Positions 52,761 to 64,000 of a DNA stretch of 64,000 nucleotides are shown in pieces. Position 1 is the stretch's first letter, and each line of letters opens with the position of its first letter. The position numbers and the translations under genes were made by a program. The notes under the pieces were generated by a model. It saw only the letters and a program-made list of their open reading frames with translations, was not told the DNA's origin and searched no databases. This DNA is from Paraspadella gotoi (taxonomy: Eukaryota > Chaetognatha): positions 12,471,081 to 12,535,080 of the forward strand of contig CM119267.1 in assembly GCA_051294375.1 (NCBI GenBank), given 5' to 3'.

Positions 52761-53510
52761 AATAAAACGAACAAATGCGTGTATGAGTGAGAGAGAGAGA
52801 AAGATAGAGAGAAGCTGGACAGCCGCTGGACAGCCGCTGCAGAGCAAACTCGTTTTTAGACGAATCAGAATCTGCGACGGAAAAAAACGAAAGAGCGACA
52901 TAAATGAAAAGAGAGAAAGCGAAAAAAGAGAGAGAAATAAATAGAAACTGGACAGCCGCTGTAGCAGATTAATTACTAGTTTACAACTTTAGTCTTGTAC
53001 AGCCGCTGCAGAGCTGAACTCGTCTATATATGTAAAGATTGTTTTGTAAATAAAACATAAACAAATGAGAAAAAAACGTTTTGATACCATTGTTGTTTTT
53101 CTATTTAATCCTTGAACGTTCTTGAACGTTATTTTTTATAGATTCTTATGAATTAGTTTATAACTTTAAAAAATATTGTGAGGCGACTTACCATTGCTGT
53201 TTTTCTATTTAACAATTGTGTTAATATCGTTTTTGTTATTAATAAAAAAATTAAAAAATAAGTATTAAAAAAAAAAAGGTATAGGAATATGAAACATAAT
53301 TAAAAAGACCTTAATGATGAGAAGCATATCTAAATTCAGCTTCCTATGGTTATACACTTGAGCTATTTTCATGTTTAAAACAGCGTTACTACGATAATGA
53401 CGAGACGACGATAAATCAAAGAAGCAGAAACGAATTACATCTCGCCAAGTCGGGCATTCGCCGTCTCGCGAAATAAAAATGTTAAATTCTGGCTCGCCTT
53501 ATTATTAATA

Positions 53511-54191
53511 TAGGACTAAGCTCTGCCGAACAAGCCCGAGGTTTTTTAATATATTCTTATACCGCCAAGGTAGAATGATGGCATATTGTTAATATTAAGT
53601 TTCAAAAATCTAACCATAAATATAGAAAATATTAACCAAATCTTCGGAAATCTACCCCTTCTTTGGAAGATTTTCGCCATAGAAGATTTTTCCCGAATCT
53701 GACTCCCGGTTGAAACTCTTAGAATTCCGATCGTTAGCTCCTCTTTACTTTACTTTAAATAAAAATTTCACAAATGGATAATTCACTTTATCATGATCGT
53801 ATCATATCAGAATAACAAATAAAATGTAAAGAAAATTTGAGAGCTTCAGAACTTTGCAAAGGATTCAAAATTAGACTCATTTGTTGAACAGAACATACTT
53901 CAGTCACTTTAATGTTTTCAAGAAAAAAATCCTTTCATTTCTATATAAAATCAGAGATGGAAAATTTTCCATCGAGAACAGTCTATTTGTTCTGGCTTGT
54001 TTGATATCAAGATGATGATGATTTGACAGAGAAAAAAAATGCGAGCCCTTCAGATGACAGGATCGATCAAGTGTTTTTACATCGATATTTTACCAGAATT
54101 TTTACCAGAGCGTTTATTTTTGGTAGTCAGATTTGAACAAAATCTCCATTGAAAAGTCTTCCTCGATCTCTAAGAACGACGTAGACTCCTA
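53511..54191. mobile_element. Family F element, polymorphic insertion
   Basis: Flanked by attaata (53504-53510 and 54192-54198). The duplicate sequence has a single attaata (56532-56538) and no element. The ends are taggact... and ...agactccta, short inverted repeats. A second copy lies at 62628-63285 and an end fragment near 35080. No frame is recognised. Confidence 0.8.
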
Positions 54192-54270
54192 ATTAATAGT
54201 GATGCTGAAAAGCGATATTATCAGATTATAATCAAGAAGAGAAAAAAGAATTTAATAAAAATTAAAAATT

Positions 54271-54419
54271 TAGGCGAAGAATAAGGTAAATAATTATTTA
54301 TTTACAACAACGGTTGGAAATTATAGATATCGGACATGTTTCGGCTCTGAGTTGCAAGCCTTCACAGCGCTTTTTACACTTTTGAAATTTCATAAGATTT
54401 TCACTTTACAAATAGTGTG

Positions 54420-54467
<48 letters not shown>

Positions 54468-54792
54468 AAAGTTTCCAACAAAAAATTGAGAAAGGACAGT
54501 GGTCAGATGTGAGGACAGGTTAAAGTTAAAGACATCTTCACATCTGACCACTGTCCTTTTTCAATTCTTGGTTGAAAACTTTTATCTCTCTCCTCTCTTC
54601 TCTCTCTCTCACACTATTTCTAAAAGTGAAAATCTTATGAATTTCACAATTGTAAAAAGCTCTGATGAAGGCTTGCAACTAAAAGCCGAAACATGTCCCA
54701 TATTATAATTATCACCGTTGTTGTAAATAAATAATTATTTACTTTATTGATCGCCTAAACTTAAACGCAACGAATTGAAAGAAACTATACAA
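54271..54792. mobile_element. Palindromic hammerhead retroelement
   Basis: 522 bp between copies of attaaaaatt (54261-54270 and 54793-54802). The two halves are complementary around about 54535: reverse ribozyme, GA array, centre, CT array, forward ribozyme. An unpaired tail aaacgcaacgaattgaaag follows. The left core has lost one base (TCACAG) that is present in the other assembly of the locus. Confidence 0.8.
54662..54697 (+). ncRNA. Hammerhead ribozyme core
   Basis: CTGATGA, extra A, GGCTT...AAGCC, GAAAC-AT-GTC. The core is complete. The base before CTGATGA is T opposite C, so the first pair of helix I is poor. Confidence 0.6.
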
Positions 54793-55382
54793 ATTAAAAA
54801 TTATAATCTAATGCGTGTCTGATGAAATTGTCTTGTCTGCCGCACTCTGCTTTCAACACTGCCTAGTTTTTACTGTTTTATTGTTCTTTCTGTTTTACGT
54901 TTGACGTTATTTTTCGGTCGGACGGTTGGTCTTATCAGTCTGTCCGTTGATCTTTCATATGTTTTAATGGTCATAATTCGGGTAATTATTAAAATATTTT
55001 AGAAATGTGGTATACCTTTCCTGATCTTTTCCTCCTTCTTTTTTTTCTTCCTTTTCTTCCCCAAAAAAACTTCAGTACCCACAACCCATACCTACTCTCT
55101 TCAACTCCCACCCCCCAAGTATATTTTTCTAAGTTGGCCTCCCAGGTTTACTTTCCATCTCGGGACCTGTTTTTCTTTTTGCCTTCCCCTTTCTTCTTTT
55201 CCCGATGATTTCCTCCTCTCTATCATTTTTTTCTATTTTTCTCTCCCTTCACTTGTTTGGTTTCTTTTTTTTTCCTGAGGGCCTTCTTTTCTCTTCAGGT
55301 ATGTTATTCCAGCCAGCGTGACGGAACAAAGCCTAATCCAATTATCTCTCCTTTCCTAAACTGGGAGAGAGAGAAACAAGTT

Positions 55383-55795
55383 TGAGCAAACAATGTCGGA
55401 TCTGCCTAAGATAATAAGTGGTAATCAGCTAATCCAATGATAAATAACGATAATTCTTTCCGACTTTCAATTTATGATCTTAACAGATTATAACAAATTA
55501 TAACTTAACAAATCATAACAGATTTCTTAATAAATCTATGAACAAAACTATAAATCATTAACAGTCGCTGCGCCAGTACCAACTTGCATAATTTGGTCAA
55601 CTTGCATTTATTTGTTTTCTGTACTAAATCAACCTTGTTGCATTCAAATAAAAACGCTTATATAATTTGGTCAACTGGCATAATTTGGTCAATTGACTTA
55701 ATTTGATCAACTTGTATTATTTGGTCAACTTACATAATTTTGTCAACTTGCATAATTTTTTCAACTTTTTCACTTTTTTTAATCAATTATTAAAG
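55383..55795 (+). repeat. Family A relative with 18-bp-type units
   Basis: Starts caaacaatgtcggatctgcc; at 55580-55770 it carries units of 'aatttggtcaacttgcat'. Same layout as at 1525. Confidence 0.6.
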
Positions 55796-56201
55796 TAATG
55801 AAAATCTATCAATTAATCATTCAAACAACTAATTAATCAGCCAATCCATCATTTTATCTCAGTGAGAGTAGGGGTAGCCGCCACTCAATGGGGTGAGTCA
55901 ATAATTTATAGAGTTAGTACATGCTCAAACAAAAATTTATACATTTTTAAGTATATTTTCAATGGACAAAATTGTTTTTATATGGCTCTATACCCTAGTG
56001 ATTATATTTTTAATATTTATTTATCAATAAGAAAGGCCAAATTTTTTTTAAATAAATTTTTAATTTTTAAGCTTATAAAAAGTTGTCTACACAAAATATA
56101 ATTCTTTTTAAATATTTCTATTGATAAGTAGTTAAAAATAAGAAAAACATAAAAAAATCATCGTCATCATTATTATCTTTCGATGATTTTATCTCTCTCT
56201 T

Positions 56202-56226
56202 NNNNNNNNNNNNNNNNNNNNNNNNN
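56202..56226. other. 25-N gap
   Basis: The sequence after the gap restarts at a point equivalent to 53212. Confidence 0.99.
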
Positions 56227-56670
56227 TAACAATTGTGTTAATATCGTTTTTGTTATTAATAAAAAATTTAAAAAAATAAGTATTAAAAAAAAATGAGTAT
56301 AGGAATATGAAACATAATTAAAAAGACCTTAATGATGAGAAGCCATATCTAAATTCCAGCTTCCTATGGTTATACACTTGAGCTATTTTCAATGTTAAAA
56401 CAGCGTTACGACGATAATGACGACGACGACGACTAAGATCAAAAGAAGCAGAAACGAATTAACATCTCGCCCAAGTCGGGCATTCGCCCGTCTAGCGAAA
56501 TAAAAAATGTTAAATTCTGGCTCGCCTTATTATTAATAGTGATGCTGAAAAGCGATATTATCAGATTATAATCAAGAAGAGAAAAGAAATTTAATAAAAA
56601 TTAAAAAATTAGGCGAGAAATAAGGTAAATAATTATTTATTTACAACAACGGTGATAATTATAGATATCG

Positions 56671-56706
56671 GACATGTTTCGGCTCTGAGTTGCAAGCCTT
56701 CATCAG
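56671..56706 (-). ncRNA. Hammerhead ribozyme core, left arm
   Basis: On the minus strand: CG-CTGATGA, extra A, GGCTT...GAGCC, GAAAC-AT-GTC-CG. The two helix I pairs next to the core (CG/CG) are correct. Confidence 0.65.
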
Positions 56707-56752
56707 CGCTTTTTACACTTTTGAAATTCATAAGATTTTCACTTTACAAATA

Positions 56753-56822
<70 letters not shown>

Positions 56823-57017
56823 AAAGTTTCCAACAAAAAATTGAGAAAGGACAGTGGTCAGATGTGAGGACAGGTTAAAGTTAAAGACATCTTCACATCT
56901 GACCACTGTCCTTTTTCAATTCTTGGTTGAAAACTTTTATCTCTCTCTCTCTGTCTCTCTCTCTCTCACACTATTTCTAAAGTGAAAATCTTATGAATTT
57001 CACAATTGTAAAAAGCT

Positions 57018-57053
57018 CTGATGAAGGCTTGCAACTAAAAGCCGAAACATGTC
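57018..57053 (+). ncRNA. Hammerhead ribozyme core, right arm
   Basis: Same as 54662-54697. Confidence 0.6.
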
Positions 57054-57737
57054 CCATATTTATAATTATCACCGTTGTTGTAAATAAATAATTATTTACT
57101 TTATTGATCGCCTAAACTTAAACGCAACGAATTGAAAGAAACTATACAAATTAAAAATTATAATCTAATGCGTGTCTGATGAAATTGTCTTGTCTGCCGC
57201 ACTCTGCTTTCAACACTGCCTAGTTTTTACTGTTTTATTTGTCTTTCTGTTTTACGTTTGACGTTATTTTTCGGTCGGACGGTTGGTCTATCAGTCTGTC
57301 CGTTGATCTTTCATATGTTTTAAATGGTCATAATTCGGGTAATTTATTAAAATATTTTAGAAATGTGGTATACCTTTCCTGATCTTTTCCTCCTTCTTTT
57401 TTTTCTTCCTTTCTTCCCCAAAAAAACTTCAGTACCCACAACCCATACCTACTCTCTTCAACTCCCACCCCCCAAGTATATTTTTCTAAGTTGGCCTCCC
57501 AGGTTTACTTTCCATCTCGGGACCTGTTTTTCTTTTGCCTTCCCCTTTCTTCTTTTCCCGATGATTTCCTCCTCTCTATCATTTGTTTTTCTATTTTTCT
57601 CTCCCTTCACTTGTTTGGTTTCTTTTTTTTTCCTGAGGGCCTTCTTTTCTCTTCAGGTATGTTATTCCAGCCAGCGTGACGGAACAAAGCCTAATCCAAT
57701 TATCTCCTTTCCTAAACTGGGAGAGAGAGAAACAAGT

Positions 57738-58135
57738 TTGAGCAAACAATGTCGGATCTGCCTAAGATAAATAAGTGGTAATCAGCTAATCCAATGATAA
57801 ATAACGATAATTCTTTCCGACTTTCAATTTATGATCTTAACAGATTATAACAAATTATAACTTAACAAATCATAACAGATTTCTTAATAAATCTATGAAC
57901 AAAACTATAAATCATTAACAGTCGCTGCGCCAGTACCAACTTGCATAATTTGGTCAACTTGCATTTATTTGTTTTCTGTACTAAATCAACCTTGTTGCAT
58001 TCAAATAAAAACGCTTATATAATTTGGTCAACTGGCATAATTTGGTCAATTGACTTAATTTGATCAACTTGTATTATTTGGTCAACTTACATAATTTTGT
58101 CAACTTGCATAATTTTTTCAACATGTATTTATTAA
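57738..58135 (+). repeat. Family A relative, duplicate assembly
   Basis: Counterpart of 55383-55795. Confidence 0.6.
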
Positions 58136-58859
58136 TCAATTATTAAAGTAATGAAAATCTATCAATTAATCATTCAAACAACTAATTAATCAGCCAATCC
58201 ATCATTTTATCTCAGTGAGAGTAGGGGTAGCCGCACTCAATGGGGTGAGTCAATAATTTAGAGTTAGTACATGCTCAAACAAAAATTTATACATTTTTAA
58301 GTATATTTTCAATGGACAAAATTGTTTTTATATGGCTCTATACCCTAGTGATTATATTTTTAATATTTATTTATCAATAAGAAAGGCCAAAATTTTTTTA
58401 AATAAATTTTTAATTTTAAGCTTATAAAAAGTTGTCTACACAAAATATAATTCTTTTTTAAATATTTCTATGATAAGTAGATTAAAAATAAGAAAAACAT
58501 AAAAAAATCATCGTCATCATTATTATCTTTCGATGATTTTATTAGTGTTTTAAAATTTTCACTGAGAAAACATAAGAATTTTTTAAAGCTGTAATTATAT
58601 TTCTAGTTGAACTTTTATGCTCTATCAGAATCTATCAAAAAATTTTAAGATTTAAAAAAAAAAAATTATATAGTAATATAATAATTTTAATTAGGCGAGT
58701 ACCCTCAGAAGAAAGCCTTTTCGACAAAAAATGTTTTAATACAATAATCTATGCTCATGATAGATTATTTTAACGCTGTATACATTTGCATTTAAATTTC
58801 ATCCGCTATGACTAGTGAGAGAGAGAAAAACTTGAAAATTTAAAAAAAATTCAAATAAA

Positions 58860-59290
58860 AGTGACATTTATTTTTTTCCATTTAAGCTCATTTCCACTCG
58901 CACGATTCCATCAAAACTTTATATTTAGTTCAAGCACTTACTTTCCTTTACACACACAAAATTTCATCACAATCCATTTATCCAATTAGGATTAATTTTA
59001 ATAATTATAAGCAAAAAGATTCAAGTAAACGTGACTTATGATTTTTCCATTTAAACTCATTTCCACGCGGACGATTCCATTGAAATTTTATATCCCGCTC
59101 AAACACACAGTTTTCCATCCACACACAAAATTTCACTCCAATCCAACTATCCAATCACGAGCTATTGAAGTTTTTTTCTAAGGTCGGACGGACAGACGGA
59201 CCGACGGACATTTTTTTTGCATAATTTATCATAATGATTTCAGTAAATGCCCGACAAGTTTTGGGGGGGAGACCGACGGACCGACATTAG
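58860..59290 (+). repeat. Family A, right part
   Basis: Two 'actcatttcca' blocks, a short GGAC tract near 59185-59215, then 'gaccgacggaccgacat', cut by the following fold-back element. Confidence 0.65.
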
Positions 59291-59293
59291 AGC

Positions 59294-61125
59294 TCCCAGA
59301 AATACCATGCATTTTTGAAAGTTCCTGATACCTGCAAAGTTTCTTGTTCCAAATTTAGTGGAGAAAACGAATATCACAATAAAAAATTTCCCCAAATGCT
59401 CTTGATGGATTTTCCACGCCAGTTTTTGCGTCGTACCACTTCCGGTTTTAAAAATTCAAAATTTTTGGAAAAAAATGAGCTGTTATTGAGCCAGCATACT
59501 TAAATTAATCAAAATAAAGTTACTAATAACCTTAATACTCAATTTATTGTTGTGGTTTAAAAAATTATTATTACAAAAGACTTAAAATTAGAAATTATTA
59601 GTTTTTTTAAGCCAAATCATCCCTGACCAAATTCTAATAAGATTTTATAAGAAAGTATGATTTGGTTATACAAATAGAACTCTCTAAAAGATTTTAAATA
59701 TTAAATATCCTTAAGCCAAGATATTGGCCTTTAAAGGTTTGCCAAATGATGCAAAAAGAAAGTAGCCTCGATCCTCATCCTCCTCTTCCCCTCCCTCTCC
59801 CGAGGATCCGTCCCCTTTTAGTCGACTCTCCGCGTTTCTGGAGTTCTACTAACTTCCTTCTTTTCTAATACTATTTCCGGCCAGGGACTTTCCCTCAATA
59901 AACACTACTGTTGCGATATACGTCTTCTTCTTCAGGTAGCTAATTAGATAAAAGGTGCTTTGGCCTTTGTGGCTAGCAAGCCTCCCACTCAACCTTAACC
60001 CTTCACCTCTCCCCCAACCTAAACCTTAGTTCAGGCCTTTTATTCATTTGCAAGCTTCAACCCTAATCTTAATGTCCCAGGTACAAGCTAGTACAAGCTA
60101 ACAGCAAAATTATCATTTGGCCAGGTTGCTATGATTAAGTGCAATTTGGACCGGCTCAGAAAAGGATAGGAAGCTTGGGTTAAGGTTTGGGAAGCTACTG
60201 GGGAAGGAAATTAAAGATTAAAGTTTAGCCTTATTGATGGCCAGGAGGCAGGGATGCCTCAGTTGAGGCTCAGAGGTAAACCTCAGGCTGAGGTGAGGGT
60301 TGGTGGAAAGTCTCTTAAGTGATGCAGGGTTAGGGTTCTGGCATGATATAAAACAGGAAGCCTAGGTTAGGGTGAGGGCTAAGGAAGTGGCTCTCTGCAG
60401 ATGTTACAAGCCAGGAAAACTGGTAAGAGTTTGGATCATTGACTGGTTTGGGGTTAAGGTTCAGCAGGAAGTATATTAGCTTGGGTTAAGGTTAGGGGAA
60501 AGGTTGCTCGGGTTAAGATTCAGACTTGGGGTGAGACAAGAAGTTTGTTTAGGTTTGTTTAGGGCCCGGTTTAGGGTTAGGGTTGAGTGAGAGGCTTGCT
60601 AGCTGCAAAGGCCAAGTCGCTTTCCATCTTATTCGCTACTTTATTTTTGCATCACTTGGTAAACTTTTTAAAGGTCAATATCTTGGTTTAAAGATTAAAG
60701 ATTAAAGATTAAAATCCCTTTGACAGTTCTATTTATTTAACCAGATAGTAAAATTTTATTAAAATTAGTGGAGTAGTTTGATTAAGGCCAATTTGGCTTA
60801 AAAAGATTATGAATTTTTAACTTGAAGCCTTTTGTAATAATATTTTTATAACCTAATTTATAAACCAAAACAAAAAATGTAATATTAAGGTTATTGGTAA
60901 CTTTATTTTGATTAATTTAAGTATGCTGGCTGAATAACAGCTCATTTTTTTCCAAAAATCCTGAATTTTTAAAACCGGAAGTGGTTCGACGCAAAAACTA
61001 GCATGGAAAATCCATAATGAGCATCCAGAAAATTTTTTTATCGTGATTTTCGTTTTCTCCACTAAATTTGGCACAAGAAAATTTGCAGGTATCAGGAACT
61101 TTCATAAATGTATGATATTTTTGGG
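59294..61125. mobile_element. Fold-back element with telomere-like core
   Basis: Arms of about 450 bp pair (59294-59770 with 60640-61125); for example cccagaaataccatgcattt matches the complement of the right end. Inside are 'aaccttaaccc' and 'ggtttagggttagggttgag', themselves inverted, and gggcccgg. No transposase frame. Confidence 0.7.
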
Positions 61126-61139
61126 AAAATGAAGAAACA

Positions 61140-61900
61140 TGAAACGGAAAAAGGCGTGATCTCAGCGCAAATGCATGGGCTCCATGGAAGCCGTGTGTTG
61201 GGTGGTGGTCGCATCCAGTACCGCAACATCTAAAAAGCTCGTGGACCGGACATCATTACTCTCAACAAGAACCACAAAATGCCTAAACCTCCACAAGAGG
61301 AGAAAAGCATCTCAGCCTGGAGAAACATCCTCAGTAAGATTGGGCAAATCCGAGCTGGGCACGATGGAAATCGTGGAGAGGTATCCTCATATACAACAAT
61401 GCAGGAAAATCTTTGGAGAATCTACCAAGCATGGGCTTGGCTTGCCGATGCAACCTACATCTCATCACCATTCTCGTCACATATCCGCCTTAACAATAAT
61501 ACATAGGCATACGCTTATCACCAGCTGCTACTGCATGCGCGCCCTGCACGTCGCAGAATGGGCACCGACGCAGCAACGCGGGAGATGGCTGAGCCTAGAA
61601 CAGGTTCAGAAACAGGATCTTGCCCGATCCCCCTCGCGTTTACAACTTCCAAGCTACCGACGTGACCCGCGGTAAGCGCTGTCGTCTGAGAAGGGGGGGA
61701 CGCATCGCAAGAGGAATCAGACCGCCGAGACAATCGAAATACGAGATCCGCGCGAAGCGAGCCAAAACTCCGCCGCGGAAGTTAGAATCGGAACAATTCT
61801 CATCATGGTTGAAAGACAAATGGCCATCGCCAATGGGCAGTATGGGGCTTCCTTTCCGGCCTGTAAACTTTTACCATTGAGCCGATCGCGATCCGATTGC
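61140..61900 (+). other. GC-richer open stretch, possible element body
   Basis: Plus-strand frames of 166 codons (61175-61675) and 86 codons (61620-61880) are open, with basic, Arg-rich ends. No RT, integrase or other motif is seen. Because a TATA box follows, this could be the end of an LTR element; the evidence is thin. Confidence 0.3.
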
Positions 61901-61912
61901 AGGGGTATAAAT
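61899..61912 (+). promoter_or_regulatory. TATA-box promoter-like site
   Basis: gcaggggtataaatagga is an excellent TATA context. The following 60 bp contain cactctgcctcttg, an initiator-like stretch. Confidence 0.45.
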
Positions 61913-62093
61913 AGGAACCGCAACTTGTATTGATTCACTCTGCCTCTTGTATTGACACCTGTCCTTGTTATATATTGGTCTTAATTCTGAAAGACAAATC
62001 AAATATCACTTATGGTTTCGCACTAGAAATCCCGTGTCTATTTACTTATAAATGATAGAGGTCGGAATGCGCTGAATCAAGACAGATCGGCGA

Positions 62094-62124
<31 letters not shown>

Positions 62125-62269
62125 GAGAAGAAAGAAAAGAATTTGTGAAAACCGTGCGAGAAAGCGGGAAACGGAAGATGTTAGAATAATAAAGGAAAGA
62201 ATACTTAGAAGAAACGAAAGAATACAAATCTCCAAACAAAATTCTTAAATTTACTTTCTTCTTCTTCTC

Positions 62270-62349
62270 TCTCCTTACCTTCACCTGTCCTCAATCTGAC
62301 CACTGTCCTTTTCTCAACCTTTGTTGGAAGCTTTTTCTCTCTCTCTCTT

Positions 62350-62389
<40 letters not shown>

Positions 62390-62565
62390 ACTCAATATTA
62401 AGAGAAAAATTTGTCTGATTAGTCAAACGCTGATGAAGGCTTATACATAAAGCCGAAACATGTCCCTATGTGAAATAAAAATCGTTGTAAATAAACAAAT
62501 AAACTTTGTTTTTCTCTAAATCTACAAAAACAACAAAACGAAAGGAAATTAACACAAATTATATT
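62270..62565 (+). mobile_element. Hammerhead element, right half
   Basis: Contains 'gaccactgtccttttctcaa', a CT array, a ribozyme, arm sequence and the tail ctacaaaaacaac...gaaagg. The tail and arms are almost identical to 14995-15189, while the front matches 54540, so it links the short and palindromic forms. Confidence 0.7.
62430..62464 (+). ncRNA. Hammerhead ribozyme core
   Basis: Base for base the same as 15060-15094. The upstream flank differs (agtcaaacg), so the long helix I of that copy cannot form here. Confidence 0.6.
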
Positions 62566-62627
62566 TTAAATTAGATTTCTGAATTAGATTTTTTTAAAAA
62601 AAACTACTGATTAAAAATATTTTTACC

Positions 62628-63285
62628 AGAGGTTTTTTTAATATATTCTTTTACCGGCCAATGTAGAATGATGGCAATATTGCTATTGTTAAGTTTTAAA
62701 AAAATCTAGACATGAATATAGAAAATATTAATCAAAATATTTAGAAAATCAACCCCTTTTATAGAAGATTTTCACCATAAAGGATTTTTCCTGAATCTGA
62801 CTACCGGTTGAAAACTCTTAGAATTCCAAAAACGACTAATCCACTTTATCATGATCGTATCATATTAAAATAACCACATAAAATATAAAGAAAAATTTTG
62901 AGAGACCTTCAGACACCTCGCCAGAGGATTATTGAATTAGACGTCATTTGTTGAACAGGAACATACCTGTCACGTTTATATCATTTTCAAGGAAAAAAAT
63001 CCTTTTTCATTTCTATATAAAATCAGAGATGGATAATTTTCCCGTACAGAAGCAGTCTATTTATCCTGGCTTGTTTGATATCAAAATGTTAATGATTTGT
63101 AAAAAGAAAAAAAATGTGAGCTCTTCAGACGCAACATTGTTGGAATCGAGCGTTTTTACATCTATTTTTTACCGGAATTTTCCCCAGGGGCGTTTATAAA
63201 GTTTAGTAGTCAAATTCGAAAGAAAATCTCCGTTGAAAAAATCTTCCTTAACTTCTAGGAGCGAGGTAGACTCCTAGCAAAAAGT
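62628..63285. repeat. Family F element, second copy
   Basis: Matches 53545-54191 in order ('aatatattctt.taccg', 'ctttatcatgatcgtatcat', 'ctatataaaatcagagatgg', 'gtagactccta'). Confidence 0.7.
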
Positions 63286-63309
63286 AATTCTGGTGTATTG
63301 AAAAGAGAA

Positions 63310-63502
63310 TTGCCACCCCAGAAAGAAAGAATGAAATAAAGAAAGAAATAAAGAGACAGAGTGAGAGAGAGAGAAAGAGAGAAAAAGAGAGAAAAAGAGA
63401 AAGAGAGAAGAAAACAAGAAAAACCCCAAAAACGTGACAGAGAGGAAGAGGATGGACGATTCTTTGACGTCGGCTTCCTTGGGGCTTCGGATCGCGTGAG
63501 TG

Positions 63503-63555
<53 letters not shown>
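63310..63555. repeat. GA and GAAA microsatellites
   Basis: GAAA/GAGA at 63320-63410 and (GA)n at 63507-63553. The three overlapping minus-strand frames are artefacts. Confidence 0.85.
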
Positions 63556-63557
<2 letters not shown>

Positions 63558-64000
63558 AAGGAGTGAGGCGTGGGGAAACATAATGATAAAAAGAAACGGG
63601 CAAAGTGTAGGCGTGTCACGGGAGAAGCAACTGAATTTTTTTTTGTCCGGTAGAGCCGAATTCGGGCTGTGAATTTTTTTTGGGGGGATGACTCTACTGA
63701 CAGAGAATCAGCGCCAGCGAAAATACAATTTAATATGACGTGAAAAATGTAGAGTAATGGCTAATTGATATATAACTGATAACTACTAAATAACTTATAA
63801 AAAAAGATAGTATCTCTGAAAAAATCCCTTTTATTCACCAAGAAGGCAATTTTATAGTAATAATATTAATATATTAATAAAAAAAATATTAATTATATAA
63901 AAAAATTCGTGAAAATGAGATGCGGAAAGCCAAAAACAAACAGCGGTAACCGAAAAGCATAAAGCGCGCGCTCCATTCTTGATCGCTGGCGTTCGTTCAA
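63556..64000. other. Window end, nothing recognised
   Basis: AT-rich, with a slightly GC-richer last 60 bases. No exon is supported. Confidence 0.4.

Larger units (their letters stand above)
53212..56193. repeat. Contig-end duplicate, left member
   Basis: Same sequence as 56227-58542 apart from small indels and one 681-bp insertion. Both sides meet at the 25-N gap, as expected for two unmerged haplotypes or contig ends. Confidence 0.9.
56611..57149. mobile_element. Palindromic hammerhead element, second assembly
   Basis: Same insertion as 54271-54792, with both ribozyme cores complete and a longer GT/GA array (56755-56818). Confidence 0.8.
56227..58542. repeat. Contig-end duplicate, right member
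   Basis: Counterpart of 53212-56193, without the family F insertion. Confidence 0.9.

Overview
The window reads as an AT-rich, intron-rich animal (invertebrate metazoan) genome. The signs are GT-AG introns up to about 5.7 kb, low gene density, many microsatellites, tRNA-derived SINE-like repeats, a truncated Jockey-like LINE, a Penelope-like retroelement remnant and many fold-back or terminal-inverted-repeat elements. I cannot place the species. Runs of 10 and 25 Ns and several duplicated stretches beside them show a draft assembly.

Two multi-exon genes can be assembled on the plus strand by joining exons whose phases agree. The first (8534-25702, eight exons, 557 codons) is a monocarboxylate-transporter-like (SLC16 / major facilitator) membrane protein. 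A second, indel-riddled copy of its first exon lies upstream at 3690-4120. The other gene (29451-38263, six exons, about 300 codons) encodes an unrecognised protein with an acidic Ser-rich N-terminus, one strong membrane helix and a short C-terminal tail. Weaker single-exon signals lie at 7358-7448 (minus) and 46248-46488 (plus).

Most of the rest is mobile DNA. The main repeat (called A here) has ends GTCGGATCTGC / GCAGATCCGAC and an internal ACGG tract; about ten copies are seen. Other dispersed families are called B, D, E, F and G. Nested insertions give a relative history: a fold-back element inside A (2283-3244), a ribozyme element inside a mariner-like TIR element (19601-21202), and SINEs inside the LINE and inside the Penelope-like element.

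The most interesting system is a family of short hairpin or palindromic retroelements whose centre carries a hammerhead-ribozyme core (CTGANGA, helix II, GAAAC-AT-GTC). At least three have clear 10-12 bp target-site duplications, and they share a 3' tail containing ACAACGAAA. They look like animal retrozymes. A decayed Penelope-like reverse transcriptase (48940-50150, minus) lies in the same window; Penelope-like elements are the group known to carry and probably mobilise such ribozymes.

Assembly: the sequence on both sides of the 25-N gaps at 28896 and 56202 is duplicated, as expected for unmerged contig ends or haplotypes. The 3.4 kb duplication around the transporter's first exon differs almost only by single-base indels, which points the same way.
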